From Gemmatimonadaceae bacterium (lineage in GTDB: Bacteria > Gemmatimonadota > Gemmatimonadetes > Gemmatimonadales > Gemmatimonadaceae): 5,470 nucleotides of DNA. Below, piece by piece: positions 1-5,206 of this stretch. The notes below the pieces were generated by a model. That model had not been told where the DNA came from, did not search any database, and saw only the letters and a list, made by a program, of their open reading frames with translations. The first letter of the stretch is position 1. Each line of letters begins with the position of its first letter. The stretch covers positions 1-5,470 of the forward strand of contig JANXUN010000279.1 of the NCBI GenBank assembly GCA_025356185.1, given 5' to 3'. A program made the position numbers and the translations under genes.

Positions 1-309
1 GTTGGCGACATCGTCGATGAATACGATCAGCAGTCGCGCGATGCGTTGGTGTTGAACGGCGTGCTTGAGTTGGCGGGTTCGCTGTCGCTCGTCGACGTGC
101 GATCGGATCATCGTTTGCCGATTCCCGAGGGCGACTGGACCACGCTTGGCGGGTACGCGTTCGCGATGTTGGGACGGTTGCCGCGCATGGGTGACCGCGT
201 GGCTTACCCAGATGGAGAGCTGGAGATCGTTGCGATGGACGGACGACGCGTGGCAGCACTTCGCGTTCACAAACGTGTCGCGGCCGTGGCGCCACCGACG
301 CATGGGTGA
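1..309 (+). CDS. CorC/HlyC-family CBS-domain transporter, C-terminal end (partial)
   Basis: The reading frame is open from the first base of the window and ends at TGA 307-309, giving the last 102 residues of a protein whose start lies to the left. The segment begins GDIVDEYDQ and continues with LPIPEGDWTTLGGYAFAMLG, then LPRMGDRVAY and VAMDGRRVAALRVHK. This is the pattern of the CorC_HlyC (transporter-associated) domain: an acidic DEYD start, a D-x-T-L-G-G turn, a 'lgrlPr.GD.v' hairpin and a final 'dgrRv..vrv' strand. Proteins of this family normally have an N-terminal DUF21/CNNM membrane domain and a CBS pair before this domain, and are linked to magnesium or other cation transport or to haemolysin-like annotations; none of that part is visible here. 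The C-terminus overlaps the next gene by 8 bases, which suggests co-transcription with arfB. The family call is firm; the substrate cannot be judged. Confidence 0.85.
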   Translation, partial: VGDIVDEYDQQSRDALVLNGVLELAGSLSLVDVRSDHRLPIPEGDWTTLGGYAFAMLGRLPRMGDRVAYPDGELEIVAMDGRRVAALRVHKRVAAVAPPTHG

Positions 310-763
310 TCATGAAGTGCGCGAGGCCACGCTGGTGGCGGACGCGTTGGACGTGGCACCGGGCGTCCGTATTCCGAGCGGCGAACTCACGCTGCGCGCG
401 ATCACCGGCAGTGGGCCCGGTGGACAGCATGTCAATCGCAGCGCAACGCGTATTGAGTTGCGGTGGAATGTTGCGACCACGCGTGCGCTGACCGACGAAC
501 AGCGCTCACGAGTGATGGCCAAGCTCGCGTCACGACTGGATGGCGACAGTGCGCTGCGCATTGTGGCTGGTGAATTTCGCAGTCAACTGCAAAATCGGCG
601 CGCGGCGTGCGAGCGGCTGGTGTCCATCATTTCGCGGGCGTTAATCGTGCCACGATCGCGGAAGGCCACACGTCCTACACGTTCGTCCGTCGAACGTCGA
701 TTGACGGACAAGCGTCAGCGTTCGGACACCAAGCAACAGCGCCGGACGAAGGCAGACGACTAG
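302..763 (+). CDS. arfB: Peptidyl-tRNA hydrolase ArfB (YaeJ-type ribosome rescue factor)
   Basis: This 153-residue protein is a stand-alone release factor homologue that hydrolyses peptidyl-tRNA on ribosomes stalled without a stop codon. The catalytic loop is visible as GSGPGGQHVNRSATRIELRW, with GGQ at residues 40-42. It is preceded by the family's IPSGELTLRA segment (residues 24-33) and followed by EFRSQLQNRRAACERL (91-106). The basic tail with TRPTRSSVERRLTDKR (123-138) matches the ArfB C-terminal helix that enters the empty mRNA channel and separates ArfB from RF1/RF2 (which have a codon-recognition domain) and from shorter GGQ proteins. E. coli ArfB is 140 residues, so the length fits. 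I chose ATG 302 because it overlaps the upstream stop (ATGGGTGA), implying coupled translation. No good Shine-Dalgarno precedes it, and GTG 335, with GCGAGG about 9 bases upstream, would remove an N-terminal extension not found in E. coli. The stop TAG lies two bases from the ancestral stop of the convergent barrel gene. Confidence 0.93.
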   Translation: MGDHEVREATLVADALDVAPGVRIPSGELTLRAITGSGPGGQHVNRSATRIELRWNVATTRALTDEQRSRVMAKLASRLDGDSALRIVAGEFRSQLQNRRAACERLVSIISRALIVPRSRKATRPTRSSVERRLTDKRQRSDTKQQRRTKADD

Positions 764-768
764 CGCTA
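761..768. other. Palindromic convergent stop pair TAGCGCTA
   Basis: The arfB stop TAG (761-763) and, on the minus strand, a TAG (766-768) that closes the frame encoding the barrel C-terminal strand are halves of one 8-base palindrome. Only two bases separate the convergent reading frames, and no stem-loop with a T-tract is visible here, so no intrinsic terminator is called. The minus-strand TAG follows a frame ending ...IGAIVVTF, which supports it as the original end of the barrel gene. Confidence 0.6.
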
Positions 769-1169
769 AAACGTGACGACGATTGCCCCGATGTAGTACG
801 TCACAAAGTCGGCTCGTCCGCGAATCCGCGGGTGTTGGCAAACGGAATACGTCGCGTGGAGCTACCGTAACCGACAACGCCCAAGTCTGCGCGAAGATTG
901 AACGCGCCATTTGGGTCGAGCCTGAGCCACGCGGCAACTCCGACGCCGCCACCGGTTCCGGTATTTTCACCGAACTCGCCGCGCGGGTCAGTGACTTGTA
1001 GGTGTCCCCCGACAAAGACCCGATTGGTAAGCGCTGCGCGTCGAGACGATTGCGCGCGGGCGACAGTCGAGACCGTGAGTCCGGCCACAACGACCGCGAA
1101 AAATGCCAACGCGCGTACGATGATCGCGCGGCGCGATGGGCGAGAAAAATGACGCGTGCGCGTATGCAT
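766..1169 (-). pseudogene. Secreted outer-membrane beta-barrel protein, internally deleted and frameshifted
   Basis: From ATG 1169 a frame of 122 residues runs to TGA at 801-803. It starts with a clear Sec signal peptide: basic n-region (RHFSRPSRRAIIVR), hydrophobic core ALAFFAVVVAGLTV, and cleavage site ARA-Q after about residue 39. The mature part has amphipathic strand-like stretches NRVFVGGHLQV, GGGVGVAAWLRLD and FNLRADLGVVGYG, typical of an 8-10-stranded outer membrane barrel entering its first turns. The frame then degenerates (NTRGFADEPTL, stop). Immediately overlapping, in another frame, lies RADFVTYYIGAIVVTF followed by TAG (766-768), which has the alternating pattern and terminal Phe of a final barrel strand. 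The N- and C-terminal ends thus seem joined without the middle, and a simple frameshift alone would restore only about 133 residues, too short for such a barrel with a signal peptide. I infer an internal deletion plus frame change at about 815-850. A genuine short secreted protein is possible but less likely. Confidence 0.65.
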
Positions 1170-1257
1170 CTTTGTACGCGTGGGCCGGGTGAAAGTGTCA
1201 CGGAGCCCGTCCCGAGTCGGTATATTCTCCAGTCTATGCGATGCCGCCGTGGAGCCG
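1170..1257. promoter_or_regulatory. Divergent intergenic region with a TATATT -10-like box
   Basis: This 88-base gap separates the minus-strand barrel gene from the plus-strand operon and should hold promoters for both. The only AT-rich hexamer is TATATT at 1221-1226, at a suitable distance (about 32 bases before ATG 1258) to be a plus-strand -10 box. The hexamer about 17 bases upstream, TCACGG (1198-1203), is a poor -35. The same AT-rich box reads AATATA on the other strand and could also serve the barrel gene. A small inverted repeat, GTGA-N5-TCAC (1189-1201), lies near the -35 region and is too short to be called an operator. Assignment is by position and composition only. Confidence 0.35.
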
Positions 1258-1548
1258 ATGCGCCAGTCTGACGATTGGGAAGCCGAGATCGTGGACCCCG
1301 CCGACGACGGTCATGATGACGCGCTCGACGAGCAGTTTCCGCTCGGCGATGGGGTCGCCGATCTCATGCAGGAAAGCCAATGTCCCTACTGCGGCGAACC
1401 GGTAGAAATCACGTTGGATCCGGGTTCGGGCGATTCGCAGGAGTACATCGAAGACTGCGCGGTGTGCTGCAGACCCTGGAATGTCTCGGTGACGTATCAC
1501 GCTGACGGAACCGCGGATGTTTTTCTTGAGGCGAGCGACGACCAGTGA
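1258..1548 (+). CDS. CPXCG motif-containing cysteine-rich small protein
   Basis: This 96-residue protein has the pattern of the Cys-rich CPXCG family (Pfam name Cys_rich_CPXG). QCPYCGEPVEITLDPGSG (residues 41-58) is followed by YIEDCAVCCRPWNVSV (63-78). Cys42 and Cys45, with Cys67 and Cys70 (Cys71 adjacent), form two CxxC knuckles that would suit a zinc ribbon; metal binding is inferred from the family and not shown. The biochemical role of the family is not known to me. Members are usually about 60-70 residues, so the first 40 residues, rich in Asp and Glu (DPADDGHDDALDEQ), are an acidic, probably disordered extension. ATG 1258 is preceded by GGAG at 1251-1254 with a short 3-base spacer; GTG 1249 in the same frame is an alternative that adds three residues. 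Its stop overlaps the start of the CHAD-CYTH gene by 4 bases, making it the first gene of the operon. Confidence 0.82.
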   Translation: MRQSDDWEAEIVDPADDGHDDALDEQFPLGDGVADLMQESQCPYCGEPVEITLDPGSGDSQEYIEDCAVCCRPWNVSVTYHADGTADVFLEASDDQ

Positions 1549-3104
1549 CCGCGGCCTCGATGCTGACGTTGATAGAGCAGTCGGCGACGCCTTCGACCCC
1601 GTCGTCACTGTACCCATCGCTGCGCGAAGCGCTTTCGCTGCCGACGCACGAAGGTGCACGCGTCGTCGCGTTGGCGTGGCTTCATGAGCTTGACGCCAGC
1701 GTAGCGGCGTTGGGCGAACGCGTGACGGGCGGAGTTGAAGAAGGCGAACGCAGGGACGCGTTGCACCGCGCAAGCACCGCTCTGCGACAACTTCGCGTCA
1801 CCTTGCGTGAACATCGCGCCGAGCTTCGACTTGACGATCGCCGCACGCGCCGTGCGTTGCGTCGAGCACGACGACTGACGACCGCGATGCTCACACGCTA
1901 CGCGCGCAACGAGGCGCTCGCAATGGTGCATCACGCACCATCGCCCCGCACGCAAGCGCAAGCGGAGCGGCTCCGCGAACAGCTGGAGCACGACATTTCG
2001 CGCGGACACGCTTCGCTCGCTGACCGGTTAGACACGGTGATCGCGCGCACATCGGCGCGGCTTTCCCGTCGACTTATTCGATACACCGTTGTGCGCACGC
2101 TTGGCGAGGAACGGCGCGACGAAACGTTAGGACTGTTGATGGCACGTCGCGTCGGAAATGAGTTAGCGCGATTGACCGATGAGGTTGCGCTTTTCGACGC
2201 GCTGCACGCGAAGCGCACGCTCCGACGCGCCCGCAGACGATTTGAGCGACATTGCGCGATGCTTTCGCCGTTTCGCGACACGCACGATGCGATCGCCGCC
2301 TGGTTGTCGGTGACGGAGCATGGAGCGCGGTCGTTGCGTTCGGTGCGCGACACGTTGCGGTTGGCTGCGCTTGCGAAAACGCGCGGGCATGGCGCGCTCG
2401 CGAATTTGTTAAACGACAGCGCCGCGGATCGCTCCCATCTGTTTGTCGAAACGTGGCGCCACGGCAGTGACGCATTTGTCACGCTGCAACAAGCGGCCGT
2501 GCAAGCACTCGAGACACTGGCGATGACAGCCGACCAGCACGCACCCGCACACTCGCCCATGGACACGCCGTCTTCGCATACACCGCACGCGCTTCCAGCC
2601 GGACACGGACTGCCCATGGAGATTGAGCGCAAGTTTCTGCTGCACGGGCTGCCGCCACACGCGGCCGTGGCCGAGTCAGTGCGCATCGAACAAGGGTGGC
2701 TTCCGGGCACGTTGATTCGCGAGCGATTGCGCCGCACGACGTCTGCTGATGGCTCGTCACGCTGTACACGCACGATCAAAGTTGGCGCGTCGAACGCGCG
2801 CGTTGAGCTTGAGGAGCCGACCGACCCCGCGCTGTTTGCCGCATTGTGGCCGCTTACCGTGAACGCGCGCATCCGCAAGCGCCGTCATCTCGTACCCGAT
2901 GGCGCGTTGTTATGGGAAGTCGACGTGTTTCTCGATCGCGATCTCGTCTTAGCCGAAGTCGAGCTCACGCACGTCGATCAGCTTGTCGTGATTCCGACGT
3001 GGCTCGCACCGTTTGTTGTGCGTGATGTGACGAACGAACCCGCATATCTGAATTCGGTGATGGCACAGCGTGACGCAGCGTCGAATGATCCATCAGCGCG
3101 GTAG
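1545..3104 (+). CDS. CHAD-CYTH fusion protein (predicted polyphosphate-binding triphosphatase-fold protein)
   Basis: This 519-residue protein has two modules. Residues about 25-325 form an all-helical, Arg/His-rich CHAD region with two related helices: ALHRASTALRQLRVTLREHR (72-91) and LHAKRTLRRARRRFERH (220-236), with a further basic helix DDRRTRRALRRARR (97-110). CHAD domains bind inorganic polyphosphate. A Pro/His/Thr-rich linker (about 326-357) leads to a CYTH domain with the signature EIERKFLL (ExExK, residues 359-363), then IRERLRRTT, CTRTIKVG, VELEEP, RKRRHLVPDG, WEVDVF (457-462), LAEVEL (469-474) and NEPAYLN. These supply the acidic and basic residues lining a triphosphate tunnel, so hydrolysis of tripolyphosphate or a related triphosphate is likely, with Mg or Mn. 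The domain order is CHAD first, whereas E. coli YgiF has CYTH first. The GTG start (1545) overlaps the preceding stop as GTGA, indicating translational coupling. No signal peptide or membrane segment is seen, so it is probably cytoplasmic. Confidence 0.85.
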   Translation: MTAASMLTLIEQSATPSTPSSLYPSLREALSLPTHEGARVVALAWLHELDASVAALGERVTGGVEEGERRDALHRASTALRQLRVTLREHRAELRLDDRRTRRALRRARRLTTAMLTRYARNEALAMVHHAPSPRTQAQAERLREQLEHDISRGHASLADRLDTVIARTSARLSRRLIRYTVVRTLGEERRDETLGLLMARRVGNELARLTDEVALFDALHAKRTLRRARRRFERHCAMLSPFRDTHDAIAAWLSVTEHGARSLRSVRDTLRLAALAKTRGHGALANLLNDSAADRSHLFVETWRHGSDAFVTLQQAAVQALETLAMTADQHAPAHSPMDTPSSHTPHALPAGHGLPMEIERKFLLHGLPPHAAVAESVRIEQGWLPGTLIRERLRRTTSADGSSRCTRTIKVGASNARVELEEPTDPALFAALWPLTVNARIRKRRHLVPDGALLWEVDVFLDRDLVLAEVELTHVDQLVVIPTWLAPFVVRDVTNEPAYLNSVMAQRDAASNDPSAR

Positions 3105-3113
3105 GCGAGTGCG

Positions 3114-4319
3114 TTGATTCTCGATCCAATTCTGACCACACTCATTCCTGTTCGCGACCGACGTGAGCGCGTTGTGGCCTACAGCGTGTCGTCATGCCCC
3201 GCGTACGATCGCGCACGCGCGCTCGATCCCGATAGCGAGTCGCGGCACACGTTAGAGAACGTTGGCTCGCTGACACGGATGGCAGGAAAGCAATTGATCG
3301 TTCCTGTCACGCCGACTGTGTTGCGCGAGGGCGCACTCACACGATTCGCATCAACCGATGCCGTGTGGTTGCTGGCGACCGACGCACTCGATGACGCGTC
3401 GACGCGTCGCGCGGTCGAACGACTGCTGGGGATGGGTCTTCATTTTGCCTTGCAAGGATTTCCTGAAGGCGCGCCACTGCCATCGTCGATAACGGGCGCC
3501 ACGCTGGTACTCGACGCACAACGATTGTCCGCCACACTACTGAGTAGCCGAGTCCACGTGCTCTTGGACGCGGGATTGCGTCCCCTTGTTCGTAATGTCG
3601 ACGATCGCGCGACTCGATTGCGGGTTTTAGCGACGGGGGCGCCGCTGTTGAGCGGACGACTCCTCGCACGCGGCGCGACGACGCCAGTAAACACGGCGGC
3701 GGAAGTGAGTGCCATACGCGCGCTCAAAACGCTTGCCGGGTTCGCCGATGGACGGCCCCCTGACGCGTCCTTCGATACATACGTGCACGAAGACGCGTAC
3801 CTCGGAGCCTCGCTGCTCAAAGCACTCGGCTCGGCGTCGCTTGGTGTGCGCGGGCCGCGTTCGGTCGCGCACGCGCTTAACGTGTTGGGACGCGATGCCG
3901 TCATGGAGCGATTGCTTGCCGTCACGGCGCACTTGCTCGCAGATGCCGCGCATGACCCGGAGCTCGGTCTGGTCGCATTGCGTCGCGCGCGACTGGTGGA
4001 ACGTTTGGGTGCGGCCGTCGATGGGGCTCCACATCCGCGCGCGCGCGCGATCGCGGGGCTGTTATCCGTGGCAGAGTTCGCGTTGGGTGCGCCGAGCGCC
4101 CAACTTGCGGAACGTTTGGAGTTGCCGCCGGTACTCGCGGATACGATGACAGATCGCGCGACGCCACTGGGTCGACTCATTGATGTTGTCGATGCTATGG
4201 AATACGGCTGGTGGACCGATTTACGATCTCGGTGCAACCAACTTGGCGTTGCACCGTTGGTGGTGAGCGAAGCATGGCTCGCTGCGTGGCGCGCTGCGAA
4301 AGAGGAGCTCGGCAACTGA
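3114..4319 (+). CDS. Degenerate EAL-like/HDOD domain protein (YuxH-type)
   Basis: This 401-residue protein resembles the EAL-HDOD family. The start, PVRDRRERVVAYSV (12-25), corresponds to the family's 'RQPIfdr..rvvaYEl' opening. The first half keeps TIM-barrel-like strand/helix spacing, for example AVERLLGMGLHFALQGF (100-116) and LVLDAQRLSATLLSSRVHVLLDAG (131-154, cited by position), and ends with LLSGRLLARG (178-187), in place of the usual QGY-F-P strand. No EAL or other catalytic acidic motif of c-di-GMP phosphodiesterases is recognisable, so enzymatic activity is unlikely. HDOD follows at about 200-390: LLKALGSASLGVRGPRSVAH (234-253), then HALNVLGRDAVMERLL and AIAGLLSVAEFALG. HDOD domains act as signalling scaffolds without HD metal residues. 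I use TTG 3114 because it lies 9 bases after the previous stop and keeps the conserved N-terminus; GGCGAG at 3104-3109 may be its ribosome site. The stop overlaps the next start by one base (TGATG). Confidence 0.78.
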   Translation: MILDPILTTLIPVRDRRERVVAYSVSSCPAYDRARALDPDSESRHTLENVGSLTRMAGKQLIVPVTPTVLREGALTRFASTDAVWLLATDALDDASTRRAVERLLGMGLHFALQGFPEGAPLPSSITGATLVLDAQRLSATLLSSRVHVLLDAGLRPLVRNVDDRATRLRVLATGAPLLSGRLLARGATTPVNTAAEVSAIRALKTLAGFADGRPPDASFDTYVHEDAYLGASLLKALGSASLGVRGPRSVAHALNVLGRDAVMERLLAVTAHLLADAAHDPELGLVALRRARLVERLGAAVDGAPHPRARAIAGLLSVAEFALGAPSAQLAERLELPPVLADTMTDRATPLGRLIDVVDAMEYGWWTDLRSRCNQLGVAPLVVSEAWLAAWRAAKEELGN

Positions 4320-4744
4320 TGTCACCACGAACATACTTGCTCACGCGATTTCAGTCGGACGCCGTTGCCCTGCGTGAGCGCGCAGCGAGTTTGCGCACGG
4401 GACCGGCGCGCCCCGGACCGGACGCAACCATGTCGTCGCGCATGGCCGATGCGTGCGACGCAGTCGTCGCGATGGTATCTGCGATTGTGGCGGACCCGGA
4501 TGTTGCCGTAGAGGTCGAAGCGCTGATAGCATTGGTACCGTTGCTTGAGCAGCGCGCAGCGGCTGCCGAAAGCTTTCCGCCGGTGCGCGCCGTGTATGCG
4601 GGTGCGGCGACACGGATTCGTGAAGTGCGGGATGTCGAATCACGCGCAGATCAAGCCGATGGCGCTGGCGCTGGCGCGGATGAGGATGTCGACGATGCAG
4701 ATGCTGACGGCGATTTTGATACCGACCAGGCCGACACCACGTGA
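4319..4744 (+). CDS. Hypothetical protein with acidic, low-complexity C-terminal tail
   Basis: I do not recognise this 141-residue protein. The start ATG 4319 overlaps the upstream stop in TGATG, and the end overlaps the next start by GTGA, so it is locked between two recognised genes and is very likely translated. Residues 1-105 look helical: YLLTRFQSDAVALRERAASL (6-25), then a Gly/Pro-rich loop GPARPGPD, then ADACDAVVAMVSAIVADPDV (43-62), VEVEALIALVPLLEQRAAAA (64-83) and AVYAGAATRIREVRDVESRA (91-110). There is no signal peptide, no membrane helix long enough to call, and a single Cys. Residues 111-141 are almost all Asp, Ala, Gly and Glu (AGAGADEDVDDADADGDFDTD), so this tail is probably disordered. 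An upstream in-frame extension back to ATG 4211 exists but would overlap the HDOD gene by over 100 bases and is rejected. Role unknown; position suggests a partner of the HDOD protein or of Hsp15. Confidence 0.75.
   Translation: MSPRTYLLTRFQSDAVALRERAASLRTGPARPGPDATMSSRMADACDAVVAMVSAIVADPDVAVEVEALIALVPLLEQRAAAAESFPPVRAVYAGAATRIREVRDVESRADQADGAGAGADEDVDDADADGDFDTDQADTT
4661..4677 (+). repeat. Short GGCGCT tandem repeat inside the acidic-tail gene
   Basis: GGCGCT occurs at 4661 and 4667 and again, incomplete, at 4673, encoding the Gly-Ala-Gly-Ala run just before the Asp-rich tail (residues 115-120). The 6-base unit keeps the reading frame, so unit gain or loss would only lengthen or shorten the linker. 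It is small and may be simple codon repetition. Confidence 0.5.
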
Positions 4745-5181
4745 GTCGTCGCGGCGAAAAACCAGATCTCGATGCAGACGACGCGCCCGACGACGCAGCG
4801 CCGGGCAAAGTGCGTCTCGACAAATGGCTGTGGGCGGCGCGATTTTTTAAGACTCGAGCGCTCGCAGCGACAGCGATTGATGGTGGCAAAGTTGATGTCA
4901 ACAGCGAACGCGCTAAACGCTCCAAGTTAGTGCAAGCGAATGATCAAATTCGTTTGCGCAACGGTCCGTACGAATGGCAGTTGACCGTGCGCGAGATCGC
5001 GCAACGGCGGGGCTCAGCGACCATCGCGCAGCAGCTGTACGAAGAGTCCGCCGCAAGTCGCGCGCGTCGAGAGGACGTGCACGCGCATCTCAAATCGATG
5101 CCGTCGGCGTTTGCGTTTGGCGAAAGTCGTCCGGGAAAACGCGATCGTCGAGAGCTGCGTAAGCTCAAGGGCGAGCAGTAG
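4741..5181 (+). CDS. hslR: Hsp15-type S4-domain ribosome-associated protein
   Basis: This 146-residue protein matches E. coli Hsp15 (HslR, 133 residues) from end to end. The S4 RNA-binding domain opens with VRLDKWLWAARFFKTRALAA (residues 24-43), then AIDGGKVDVNSERAKRSKLV, closely like the E. coli 'EVRLDKWLWAARFYKTRALA...GGKV..NGQRSKPSK' region. After the S4 fold come QRRGSATIAQQLYEESAASR, matching the LLYEET segment, and a basic tail RPGKRDRRELRKLKGEQ, matching 'RPDKKERRDLLRFK'. Hsp15 binds free 50S subunits that still carry a nascent chain on tRNA, and helps return them to use after heat stress. The N-terminus carries an extra acidic stretch (DLDADDAPDDAAP, 9-21). The GTG start 4741 overlaps the preceding stop (GTGA); GTG coding Val24 is a possible shorter start but lacks the coupling. 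It is the last gene of the apparent operon, and the next gene to the right is convergent. Confidence 0.92.
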   Translation: MSRRGEKPDLDADDAPDDAAPGKVRLDKWLWAARFFKTRALAATAIDGGKVDVNSERAKRSKLVQANDQIRLRNGPYEWQLTVREIAQRRGSATIAQQLYEESAASRARREDVHAHLKSMPSAFAFGESRPGKRDRRELRKLKGEQ

Positions 5182-5206
5182 CGCCGTGTAGCGTCTCGTG
5201 CGCGCG

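Noticed and set aside
641..1201. A 186-residue minus-strand open frame overlapping the barrel remnant
   Set aside because: It is Arg/Ser-rich with no domain logic and overlaps the frame that carries a clear signal peptide and barrel strands; it also runs antisense into arfB.
1931..2878. Long (315 codons) minus-strand open frame opposite the CHAD-CYTH gene
   Set aside because: Composition is that of a shadow frame (Ser, Arg, Ala, Cys), and the plus strand encodes recognisable CHAD and CYTH motifs.
2616..3104. Separate internal start (ATG 2616) making a free CYTH protein
   Set aside because: The ATG begins the CYTH domain exactly, but no ribosome binding site precedes it, and the frame is continuous with the CHAD part through a linker.
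4036..4049. Seven consecutive CG dinucleotides, a possible Z-DNA-prone tract
   Set aside because: It encodes Arg-Ala-Arg-Ala in frame within the HDOD protein and is explained by codon choice in a GC-rich genome.
3440..4315. Long minus-strand open frame opposite the HDOD gene
   Set aside because: Low-complexity Ser/Ala/Arg product typical of a GC-rich shadow; the plus strand carries HDOD motifs and operon overlaps.
5182..5206. Terminator between the convergent hslR and minus-strand gene
   Set aside because: No stem-loop with a T- or A-tract can be drawn in these 25 bases.
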